A stretch of 5,517 bases of DNA, taken from CAMQVM01 sp044433405. Lineage in GTDB: Bacteria > Bacteroidota > Bacteroidia > Bacteroidales > Rikenellaceae. The stretch lies in the NCBI GenBank assembly GCA_044433405.1, contig JAWXTQ010000138.1, positions 1-5,517 of the forward strand. The letters are read 5' to 3'. This document shows, in pieces, positions 1 through 5,517 of the stretch; position 1 is the stretch's first letter, and each line of letters begins with the position of its first letter. The notes beneath the pieces are model-generated. The model did not search any database. It had not been told where the DNA came from and worked only from the letters and a program-made list of their open reading frames with translations. The position numbers were made by a program, and so were the translations under genes.

Positions 1-1094
1 CAATCTGCACCAACACCATAAGTAACTGTACCTACTGCGCTGAATGAGATAGTCTCAGAATCTAGAGCAGCTGCGCCATAAGTGTAAGATGTAGTACCAA
101 TCGAGATAGATGGCATATCAACACCTACTTGGTAAACAGTGATTGTAGTAGTCTCGACAACAGTTCCATCCTCCGATGTAGCAGTGATAGTTACAGTTGC
201 AGCGTCACGGCTCGAAGTCAATGTGTTAGCATCAGCTGTAAGAGTAAGAGTCTCACCGCTAATAGTAGGTGTACACCAAGTTTGGTTAGATGTTGCAGAG
301 TAAGTCACACCCGAGATATTTGAACTCAGTGTTGCATCATAACTCAAATCAGTAGCAGCAGCAAATGTGTACTCCGAGATAGAAGCAGTAACATAAGCTG
401 GGTTGCGACCCTCTTGTGTCAATGTGAATGTATTAGATACTGGGTTAGAGTAGTCACTACCATCAACAACGATGTAAACAGTGATAACTGCCTCTCTAGA
501 CTCCTCGCTTGTGTTCTCTGCAACCTCAACCTTAACGTTACCATTATCGAAAGTTACAGTAGCCCAACTAGCAGATGAGTTAATCGACAAGTTAGATGAG
601 TCTACGCTCGAAAGAAGTGAAACAGTAAATGTTGATGCCTCATAGCCAACAGTTGCAGCATCTGGATAGAATACAATGTAGTCATCCGACTTGCCTTGAG
701 CAACTAAGAACTCATAGCTTGCTGCGCCATAAGTAAATGTCACAATAGCAAAACGAGAGAGGTCGCCATCCTCCATACCATAGGTGGCGTCGCTTGCACT
801 ATATATATATAGCTCAAGAGATTTATCAGAGTCATAAGTCTCGCACTTATCGCGTTGTGCTACACACCACGCCGCAGAGCTTACAACAGACCAAGTATCA
901 GTCGATGGATAAACGGTGTATTTACCACCGTCAGCCGACACTGACAATACCGAAATAGCATCTCCTCCTTCAGTAGCCGAAACGCTACCTACGGTGATTG
1001 CATCTGGATCTTGCTCGCTACACCCCACCAAAAATGCAAACATTGGCACGAGTAGGAGTTGAGCAGATCGCTTTAAAATTAAACGAATGTTCAT
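1..1094 (-). CDS. BACON/Ig-like repeat surface lipoprotein, 3' end outside the window
   Basis: The first 364 codons are present and the frame is open to the left edge, so the C-terminus is missing. The start at 1094 gives a lipoprotein signal: basic Arg4/Lys8/Arg9, a hydrophobic stretch, then a lipobox LVGC with the lipidated Cys at residue 25. The acidic residues just after it (CSEQDPD) resemble the export signal that sends Bacteroidota lipoproteins to the cell surface. The mature part is a string of all-beta modules: about 45-135 (Trp68, Trp76, ending VAQGK), 137-230 (Trp177, ending LTQEG), 231-324 (Trp273, ending VYQVG) and a fourth that begins near 326. The central Trp and the terminal strand ending in Gln-(X)-Gly are typical of BACON domains, which are mostly found in Bacteroidota surface proteins and often proposed to bind glycans or mucin. 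Ser and Thr are very abundant. It starts 16 bases after the OmpA/TPR gene, so it is probably co-transcribed. In related loci this slot holds a fimbrillin; I see no fimbrillin features. Module assignment is by eye. Confidence 0.85.
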   Translation of the reverse strand, partial: MNIRLILKRSAQLLLVPMFAFLVGCSEQDPDAITVGSVSATEGGDAISVLSVSADGGKYTVYPSTDTWSVVSSAAWCVAQRDKCETYDSDKSLELYIYSASDATYGMEDGDLSRFAIVTFTYGAASYEFLVAQGKSDDYIVFYPDAATVGYEASTFTVSLLSSVDSSNLSINSSASWATVTFDNGNVKVEVAENTSEESREAVITVYIVVDGSDYSNPVSNTFTLTQEGRNPAYVTASISEYTFAAATDLSYDATLSSNISGVTYSATSNQTWCTPTISGETLTLTADANTLTSSRDAATVTITATSEDGTVVETTTITVYQVGVDMPSISIGTTSYTYGAAALDSETISFSAVGTVTYGVGAD

Positions 1095-1110
1095 ATTCTT
1101 ATATTGATTT

Positions 1111-2811
1111 TTATTTTACAATATCATTATATGCCTCCATATCGCGGAGTGGCATAAACTCAACTTGACACTTAGCAAGATTTTTGTAGGTTGCATCCAA
1201 ACTACAAGCTTGACGCAATGTGAAGAGTGTCAAATCAGCATCTTGAGTGTAGCTGTATGCGATAGCACGCAAATACAACGCCTTAGGATCTGAATAACCG
1301 CTAGCACGAGTAAGCTCAATCGCACGGTCGTAGTTTCCAGCGTCGATGTTAGCAACGATTGCATTGTGGCAATCACAATCACCAAATGTCTTGATAGCTG
1401 CTGCTGTGTCGTCTGCCAACATATACATCAATGCTACGTTATAGTTTTGGCACTCCAACTCCTTAACTTGCTCGAAGTAGTACTTAGCCATTGGGAAATC
1501 GCCCAAGAATGACAACAATACAGCTTTGTTATTGATAATCTCTGGCTTGTTAAGAGTGATCTTCTTGCAAACCTCGAATGCCTCTACATACTTACCCTTC
1601 TTCATCAAACCAACCATTTGGTTGTTAAGTTTGTATTGGTCGCCCTTAGTCTTAACATCCTCTGGTTTAGCAGAGCTATTTCTCACGCAACATACTTTGA
1701 ATCCAGCCTTATTAACAAAAGGCTTAACAACTGTGTAAACAACTGTGATTAAGCAGTTACGGTTCTCGATACAAACCTCAATAACCTCACGACGGAAGTC
1801 TGAGCTACGAAGCATCTTCTCCTTAACGTCTGGCTCCTCTTTACTCTCTACGATGTCGCGGATTTCGTCATAAAAGCCCTTCGCCTTAGCATCCTCTACG
1901 AACGACTCCCAATTCTCTGCTACGTTTGTGTATTTGATAGCACGTGGTCTAAGCTCTGGGAACTTATCCTCCATGATAGCCTTAATAGCCTCCTCACGCT
2001 TCGCTGCCAACTCCTCATTCTTCTCGAATGGACCATCCAACGATGCAGATACTGCTACATCAACCTTACGTACATAGATATCGTCTGCCAAAAGTTTCTC
2101 TACATTGTCTACCAATGTTTGGAACTTAGTGCAGAACGCATCCTTTTGGATTTTGTCAGATGAAATTTTGAATACCGACTTATTGTCGAAATCCTCTGTA
2201 AGCATCTTGTTAGTGTATACGAATAGAGTTTGGTCGTAAACCTCAAGGTGCGAGAAATCTACAACACCCAACTGTACAACCTCGATATCCTCCAACTCGC
2301 CAGCCTCTTTCTTCCACCAAGCTTTGCCATCTTTTAGACCTCTATTGTAATCCTTATCCTCTAGCTCCAAGATTAGCTTTGCGCCACGCATCTCGGGTGA
2401 GAATTTCACGTCATACTCATAAGCAGCATCAAGGCTCTTAGCCATTGGCTTAGTATAGCTTATGTAATACTCGGTAGTGTCCACATCATCCTCTTTGAAT
2501 GTTACCTCGTCAGCAGTCACTACTTTGTAGCTACTACCCTTAACAATCATAGCTGGAAGCTCTTGACGCCACTCTCCGTTTACAAGTACTGGAGTGTAAA
2601 CACGTGCATTGTCAAACGACAAATCACTGTTTGACACAGTCACAACAAATGAGATTGGAACAATACAACCCTCACGCTTAAGGTTTGTAGTCTCTACTGG
2701 CTCGTCGAAACGCTCATAAATAGCTACATTCTCAGCCGACGCTGTCTCCAATACTCCACACAACAACAATCCCATTGCTGCTGCGGTAATTTTATTATAT
2801 AATGTATTCAT
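1111..2811 (-). CDS. Secreted DUF3868-like / OmpA-like protein with C-terminal TPR repeats
   Basis: The 566-residue protein begins with a signal peptide that likely ends ASA|ENVA after residue 26; Cys18 is not in a valid lipobox (Leu precedes it), so ordinary signal peptidase cleavage is expected. Residues about 48-98 (VYTPVLVNGEW, then LPAMIVKGSSYK) match the layout of DUF3868. Residues about 245-290 are an OmpA-like module: SASLDGPFEKNEELAAKR resembles the SPEG...N..LS..RA version seen in Bacteroidales fimbrial operons, keeping Asn265, Leu268 and Arg272. The following NVAENWESFVED and IVESKEEPDVKEKMLR segments also match that family. Residues about 391-548 form TPR-like helical repeats (for example GKYVEAFEVCKK and GNYDRAIELTRASG). 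The mature chain has 12 cysteines, including Cys374-Cys375 and Cys479/Cys481, many for a periplasmic protein. It lies 13 bases after the DUF3575-like gene. Inference: a periplasmic scaffold for building or anchoring a surface structure. The family has no well-established biochemical role. Confidence 0.85.
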   Translation of the reverse strand: MNTLYNKITAAAMGLLLCGVLETASAENVAIYERFDEPVETTNLKREGCIVPISFVVTVSNSDLSFDNARVYTPVLVNGEWRQELPAMIVKGSSYKVVTADEVTFKEDDVDTTEYYISYTKPMAKSLDAAYEYDVKFSPEMRGAKLILELEDKDYNRGLKDGKAWWKKEAGELEDIEVVQLGVVDFSHLEVYDQTLFVYTNKMLTEDFDNKSVFKISSDKIQKDAFCTKFQTLVDNVEKLLADDIYVRKVDVAVSASLDGPFEKNEELAAKREEAIKAIMEDKFPELRPRAIKYTNVAENWESFVEDAKAKGFYDEIRDIVESKEEPDVKEKMLRSSDFRREVIEVCIENRNCLITVVYTVVKPFVNKAGFKVCCVRNSSAKPEDVKTKGDQYKLNNQMVGLMKKGKYVEAFEVCKKITLNKPEIINNKAVLLSFLGDFPMAKYYFEQVKELECQNYNVALMYMLADDTAAAIKTFGDCDCHNAIVANIDAGNYDRAIELTRASGYSDPKALYLRAIAYSYTQDADLTLFTLRQACSLDATYKNLAKCQVEFMPLRDMEAYNDIVK

Positions 2812-2824
2812 ACTCTAAATGCAA

Positions 2825-3379
2825 TTATCGGATAATAAATTGAATACTAATCTCCGCCTTTGTGATACTAAAGGAGTTTCTAACCGCACCATCATAATAT
2901 GTGATGTTAGAGTCTGTGTATTGGGGTAGTCCACTCTTAGAGTAGTCGCGATGCAACCATCCAGCTCCAATACCCACGCCTGCTCTCCATCTCTCGGCAA
3001 ACGGCAATGAGTAACCCACGCCAACACCTACGCCAGTCATCCAACCGTCGTAGCGATACTTATTCACTCCCCAGTCATAGCTAGCGTAGAGTGAATTGAT
3101 GCCTAAGTAAGCACCCGAAAACTTAGTCTTCAACCAATAGCGAAGTTCTGGCTGAACCCCCCACATTTTTGTAGACTTACCCTCATCTCCTGGAGTGTAT
3201 GGATTGTAATATCCATCCACAGCAAAAGTCAGGTACGGTGTCAACGCTGGCTCAACACCTGCGTTTATTGTTCCAAAAGCTGCCCATCCAGCAAGGTTGG
3301 TTTTCACACCCACCTTCTGCGCTTGTGCAGTAGCTAAAAAGAACAAACAACACCCAATAAGTAAAATTAATTTCCTCAT
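2825..3379 (-). CDS. DUF3575-like outer-membrane beta-barrel protein
   Basis: The 184-residue product has a clear signal peptide (MRKLILLIGC... ending AQA|QK after residue 20). The mature part has the DUF3575 layout: KTNLAGWAAFGTINAGVEPA near 26-45, an aromatic strand with DGYYNPYT near 55-62, GVQPELRYWL near 74-83, then alternating Gly/aromatic strands (GVGVGVGYSLPF, AGVGIGAGWLHRDYS) and a final amphipathic strand, ISIQFIIR. This alternating pattern without long hydrophobic helices fits a small outer-membrane beta-barrel. DUF3575 proteins are commonly the first structural gene of Bacteroidales fimbrial operons, followed by a DUF3868/OmpA-like gene, and the same order is seen here. The gene begins 63 bases after the AraC-type regulator stops, and its leader carries a 10-base tandem repeat. 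There is no Shine-Dalgarno sequence; the AT-rich leader is usual for the phylum. The exact function is unknown: a barrel anchoring the downstream periplasmic protein is a reasonable guess. Confidence 0.85.
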   Translation of the reverse strand: MRKLILLIGCCLFFLATAQAQKVGVKTNLAGWAAFGTINAGVEPALTPYLTFAVDGYYNPYTPGDEGKSTKMWGVQPELRYWLKTKFSGAYLGINSLYASYDWGVNKYRYDGWMTGVGVGVGYSLPFAERWRAGVGIGAGWLHRDYSKSGLPQYTDSNITYYDGAVRNSFSITKAEISIQFIIR

Positions 3380-3390
3380 AATGTTTTGAT

Positions 3391-3420
3391 TTGTTTGTGA
3401 TTATTTGTGATTATTTGTGT
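3391..3420. repeat. Three-copy 10-base tandem repeat before the DUF3575-like gene
   Basis: On the plus strand the units are ttgtttgtga, ttatttgtga and ttatttgtgt: three adjacent 10-base copies differing at one position each. They sit 12 to 41 bases upstream of the DUF3575-like start codon, in the 63-base gap after the regulator. I find no consensus -7 box on the minus strand in this gap, so the repeat may be an activator site, a leader element acting on translation, or a simple repeat able to change copy number. Confidence 0.55.
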
Positions 3421-3442
3421 AAATTATTTATATTATTCATGC

Positions 3443-4591
3443 TTAACTATCTGTATTACAGTCTAATACGAGGGGGGGGAGATTACACTCTTTCCACTTC
3501 ACTGGCGAAATAAGCTCTTGTCGCGTAAATGCTCGAGTGAAAGTTGCAGAGGAGGAGAAACCGACCATTTGAGCCACCACGGCTACTGTCAATTTGGGTT
3601 GCTCCGTCATAATCTGTTTGGCGTATATCACTCTCAGCGATATAATCCAATCCCTAAATGGCAATCTATACACCTTATTAATATACTGCGACAAATATGT
3701 TCTATTTGTGCATGCCACCGATGCCAATGATTTGATTGACACCTCCGCTTCTACATAACCTCTATTTTCAATCCATTTATCTATTTCGGCCTTTATCTGC
3801 TGCGACACCTCGGGCTTCAACACATTATCGCTATCTTCGTGAGGTATCAACCCCACATCATCGACCAAACCATCACGCTCCTTGATTACCGTAAAGCGCA
3901 CCATAACATTGATGTAATTCACAAATACATAGATAAATACGGACATTGTGAACAATATATTCATCACTATCAATAGCTTGTGCGAGAATGCAGTAAATAG
4001 AGAGGTAATACACACTGCAAGAAACATATATGCAGATTTTTTAACCCATTTTATTATCGGTTCTATATTCTCAGAGTGATAATTTTGCGACCTTTCAATT
4101 GCTTTTTCATAGACCTTTATGACACGCAAAAACACCTCAAAAGCCTTTGCAAACAACGAGATAGCTGCAATCACAAGAGCAACATTAGCCGCTACACCCC
4201 CAACCTTCAATACAAAGAACGCCAGAACCGACGCATATACATACCACAGAATCAACTCACGCGCAACCTTAGCACGCGACATGGTCGCCTCCTCATCAAG
4301 CAGACGAATATATGCAGAGGATACAAAAAGGACAAAAATGTAATATGTTATCAAATTCAACATTGAGCTCAGCGCAACATCGCTTTCTCGAATATCGAAC
4401 ACCGCAAATGCAATTATCTCCATCGCAAGCCACACAAATGCCAAACCTGTAGCTTTACGAGACCACGAGTACGATGATCTCTTCAACTCCTCTGGGCACA
4501 CCCCAAAGAAGAGATAAATTCCCATAAAGAGAAGCAGCGCGACAAACACAACCAGCGTCAATATATAAAATTCATGAATCACCATAAACAA
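3443..4591 (-). CDS. Membrane-embedded AraC-type transcriptional regulator (7 TM + HTH)
   Basis: The 382-residue protein has an N-terminal half of about seven hydrophobic segments: roughly 9-30, 47-65, 77-95, 113-132, 133-155, 186-203 and 206-231. Loops rich in Lys/Arg (after segments 1, 3, 5 and 7) predict the N-terminus outside and the C-terminal part in the cytoplasm. After a linker at about 232-275 comes an AraC-family DNA-binding domain at 281-368: a first helix-turn-helix (VSIKSLASVACTNRTYLSQY), a connecting helix (FRDWIISLRVIYAKQIM) and a second helix-turn-helix (VVAQMVGFSSSATFTRAF, then ISPVKWKE), which is the conserved signature end. This is a one-component design in which a membrane sensor is joined directly to its DNA-binding domain; no kinase or receiver domain is present. 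It lies just upstream of the DUF3575/OmpA/lipoprotein genes on the same strand and is probably their regulator. Repeats at its own promoter suggest autoregulation. A second Met at residue 3 is an equally possible start. The 3' end contains a run of eight C (minus strand), after the DNA-binding domain. Confidence 0.9.
   Translation of the reverse strand: MFMVIHEFYILTLVVFVALLLFMGIYLFFGVCPEELKRSSYSWSRKATGLAFVWLAMEIIAFAVFDIRESDVALSSMLNLITYYIFVLFVSSAYIRLLDEEATMSRAKVARELILWYVYASVLAFFVLKVGGVAANVALVIAAISLFAKAFEVFLRVIKVYEKAIERSQNYHSENIEPIIKWVKKSAYMFLAVCITSLFTAFSHKLLIVMNILFTMSVFIYVFVNYINVMVRFTVIKERDGLVDDVGLIPHEDSDNVLKPEVSQQIKAEIDKWIENRGYVEAEVSIKSLASVACTNRTYLSQYINKVYRLPFRDWIISLRVIYAKQIMTEQPKLTVAVVAQMVGFSSSATFTRAFTRQELISPVKWKECNLPPLVLDCNTDS
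3453..3469. repeat. Short inverted repeat at the 3' end of the regulator gene
   Basis: A perfect 6-base inverted repeat (gtatta and taatac) flanks a 5-base loop, just inside the last codons of the regulator. In the minus-strand RNA it could form a small hairpin. It is not followed by a U-run, so a simple intrinsic terminator is unlikely, and readthrough into the DUF3575-like gene remains possible. Confidence 0.3.
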
Positions 4592-4682
4592 AATTGCAGT
4601 TCAATTTAACCTACATTTACAATTTTTAAAATAATATTTTATCTAAAATCCGCCTAAAGAATATAAATTATAATTACTGCGA

Positions 4683-4690
4683 CAAAGATA
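4683..4690 (-). promoter_or_regulatory. Possible second -7 box (TATCTTTG) closer to the regulator
   Basis: On the minus strand TATCTTTG matches TAnnTTTG exactly and lies 91 bases before the regulator start. However, the nearest upstream TTTG sequences are 7 and 27 bases away, and neither gives the usual spacing of about 20. It may be an activator-dependent second promoter or a chance match in AT-rich DNA. Confidence 0.3.
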
Positions 4691-4720
4691 GTAAAATCAA
4701 ACAATAACATACTATTACAA

Positions 4721-4738
4721 ATAACAATATATCGTTAT
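4721..4738. promoter_or_regulatory. 18-base near-palindrome in the regulator leader
   Basis: The sequence ataacaatatatcgttat pairs with its own reverse complement at 8 of 9 positions. It lies 15 bases from the GCATATCG repeat cluster and also contains ATATCG. It could be a further protein-binding site or a weak RNA hairpin in the long leader. AT-rich sequence produces such palindromes by chance fairly often, so this is tentative. Confidence 0.35.
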
Positions 4739-4753
4739 AATTGAACAAAAAGT

Positions 4754-4808
4754 TGATTGCATATCGACAAAATGATTGCATATCGACAAATTTGACGATA
4801 TGCAAATC
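4754..4808. repeat. Operator-like repeat cluster: two direct copies and one inverted copy
   Basis: The 18-base sequence tgattgcatatcgacaaa occurs twice without mismatch, at 4754-4771 and 4773-4790, so the repeat period is 19 bases. A third copy lies head to head at 4791-4808 (tttgacgatatgcaaatc) and is inverted, with one substitution and one extra base. All three share the core GCATATCG (4759-4766, 4778-4785 and, inverted, 4796-4803). The second and third copies together form an imperfect palindrome centred on 4790/4791. The cluster covers the predicted -7 box and start point of the regulator promoter. Direct repeats spaced about two helical turns apart fit binding by an AraC-family protein; the regulator encoded next to it is the first candidate. 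Confidence 0.7.
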
Positions 4809-4832
4809 TAATATAGCGACATAATAGTCAAA
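4803..4832 (-). promoter_or_regulatory. Consensus Bacteroides-type promoter for the AraC-type regulator
   Basis: On the minus strand a -33 element TTTG (4832-4829) is followed, after 18 bases, by TAGATTTG (4810-4803), an exact match to the -7 consensus TAnnTTTG of the Bacteroidota primary sigma factor. Transcription would start near 4795-4798, giving a leader of about 200 bases before the regulator start at 4591. The -7 box overlaps the inverted copy of the operator-like repeat. It lies about 50 bases downstream of the stop of the orphan gene, the right place to drive the regulator independently. Confidence 0.6.
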
Positions 4833-4857
4833 TATTAATTATTTCTTGTTTTTGAAA

Positions 4858-5334
4858 CTACTCCGCAAGCGACCAAAAACCACCCTCGTGCATCCACCCT
4901 CTAAGCCTACACATGAGGTCATACTCTTTCTCCAAAATACGATACTGTCTATCACTCTCCCTATCAGCGCACCAGTAATCATACTTACGTTTAATCTTCT
5001 TGAGATAATTCACAGATCCCAAATCTACATAATGATGCACCACGATTCGATAAATCCTCTCAGGTCTCGTCGCAGGCACATACCCAACATACCTAACATC
5101 CACACCACTGCGCCACTCATAATAGACCGACCACCTCAAAGCCTCCATATAGCACCGTCCAACAGCTCGTACACACCCAGCCTCCTTCATCAAAGCAGCC
5201 AATTTCAAATAATAGACATCCAACTGACGACAGTCATTGTAATACCACTCCTGCAATCTAAAGCAAGAACCATAAACTCTTGCATCGCCTAATGTCATAG
5301 CACCATAGCTATCTTCTCTTGATTTTATTTTCAT
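4858..5334 (-). CDS. Orphan hypothetical protein rich in Tyr, Arg, Trp and Cys
   Basis: I do not recognise this 158-residue protein. It has no signal peptide, no membrane segment and no motif that I can name. Composition is striking: about 18 Tyr, 18 Arg, 6 Trp and 6 Cys, with a net basic charge and mostly helical-looking segments such as QLDVYYLKLAALMKEAG and RQYRILEKEYDLMCRL. It is probably cytoplasmic. It is preferred over the overlapping frame on the opposite strand because its strand matches all neighbouring genes, its message is purine-rich with codons like theirs (GAG, TAT, TTG), and its start follows an AT-rich leader as is normal here. It ends about 50 bases upstream of the regulator's predicted -7 box, with no clear terminator between. 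Its relation to the surface locus is unknown. A nucleic-acid-binding role would be a guess from composition only. Confidence 0.65.
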   Translation of the reverse strand: MKIKSREDSYGAMTLGDARVYGSCFRLQEWYYNDCRQLDVYYLKLAALMKEAGCVRAVGRCYMEALRWSVYYEWRSGVDVRYVGYVPATRPERIYRIVVHHYVDLGSVNYLKKIKRKYDYWCADRESDRQYRILEKEYDLMCRLRGWMHEGGFWSLAE

Positions 5335-5517
5335 ATTAATTATTTTTTTTTAAAAAGTTCATAAGTAGGGTAAAATAATTATTGGTGTGTTTTTAAGCTT
5401 GAATTCAACTTGTAAATGCAACTGAGGAATTTGAATGTTGCAGGGAATAGGATAAAATATTTTTTCAGAGAGGAAAGAGAGAAAAAACTCTCCTTCGCTC
5501 TGCTGAATGGAATAAAA
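5335..5517. other. Non-coding right edge
   Basis: This 183-base AT-rich stretch lies upstream of the orphan gene. Apart from the stem-loop at its right end I see only a 10-base perfect palindrome TTGAATTCAA (5399-5408) and the short inverted repeat gcaac/gttgc (5418-5441). No TAnnTTTG match is visible on the minus strand, so the promoter of the orphan gene is not identified. Confidence 0.4.
5466..5502. other. Stem-loop near the right edge without a U-tract
   Basis: A 9-base stem (gaaagagag at 5473-5481 with ctctccttc at 5488-5496, one G-U type pair) encloses a loop of six A (plus strand). It is extended outward by cagag/ctctg at 5466-5470 and 5498-5502 past a small bulge. On the minus strand it is followed by AAAAAATATTTT and on the plus strand by no T-run, so neither direction gives a textbook terminator. 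It could end a gene lying beyond the right edge. Confidence 0.35.

Noticed and set aside
129..323. Plus-strand open frame of 64 codons within the lipoprotein gene
   Set aside because: It is antisense to the BACON-like modules, and its Ser/Cys-rich product reflects the repetitive Thr/Ser codons of the real gene.
2815..3027. Minus-strand open frame of 70 codons in another frame over the DUF3575-like gene
   Set aside because: It overlaps the 3' part of the DUF3575-like gene, whose signal peptide and barrel pattern are convincing, and it has no independent support.
4076..4366. Plus-strand open frames of 96 and 74 codons within the regulator gene
   Set aside because: Both lie wholly inside a well-supported gene on the other strand and show no protein-family features.
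4754..4808. A CRISPR array as explanation of the repeat cluster
   Set aside because: The repeats are only 18 bases, lie 1 base apart without spacers, and one is inverted. No cas genes are present.
4846..5292. Open frame of 148 codons on the plus strand, antisense to the orphan gene
   Set aside because: It overlaps nearly all of the minus-strand gene, has a low-complexity product rich in Ile, Ser, Thr, Pro and His, and is on the opposite strand to every supported gene. It is best explained as a mirror of the minus-strand codons.
5359..5517. Minus-strand frame open for 52 codons from the right edge, possibly the end of a further gene
   Set aside because: A second minus-strand frame is also open here for 45 codons, the products are Phe/Ile/Lys-rich as expected from AT-rich DNA, and the stem-loop lies inside it. 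It cannot be told from chance without sequence to the right.

Overview
The window looks like a chromosomal segment from a Bacteroidales-type bacterium (phylum Bacteroidota). The evidence is the gene content (a DUF3575-like barrel, a DUF3868/OmpA-like TPR protein, a BACON-like lipoprotein and a membrane-bound AraC-type regulator), the absence of Shine-Dalgarno sequences before the starts, and a promoter matching the Bacteroides -33 TTTG / -7 TAnnTTTG pattern. Genus cannot be assigned from this sequence.

All five supported genes read on the minus strand, so transcription runs from high to low coordinates. In transcription order they are: a 158-residue orphan protein rich in Tyr, Arg, Trp and Cys (5334-4858); a 266-base AT-rich regulatory gap; a 382-residue regulator with seven predicted membrane helices and a C-terminal AraC-type helix-turn-helix (4591-3443); a 63-base gap with a 10-base tandem repeat; a 184-residue secreted, probably outer-membrane DUF3575-like protein (3379-2825); a 566-residue secreted protein with a DUF3868-like N-terminus, an OmpA-like module and C-terminal TPR-like repeats (2811-1111); and a lipoprotein with at least three BACON/Ig-like modules that runs off the left edge (1094-1). 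The last three genes are separated by only 13 and 16 bases and almost certainly form one operon.

The pair DUF3575 plus DUF3868/OmpA is what one finds at the head of Bacteroidales Mfa/FimA-type fimbrial operons, where fimbrillin and anchor genes follow. Here the third gene is a BACON-repeat lipoprotein instead of a recognisable fimbrillin. This suggests a variant surface-structure or adhesin locus controlled by its own membrane-embedded regulator.

The most interesting non-coding signal is upstream of the regulator. Three copies of an approximately 18-base element with core GCATATCG (two direct at 19-base spacing, the third inverted) lie at 4754-4808. The inverted copy overlaps the -7 box of a consensus promoter at 4803-4832, an arrangement expected for an autoregulatory operator. 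A separate 18-base near-palindrome (4721-4738) lies downstream in the leader.
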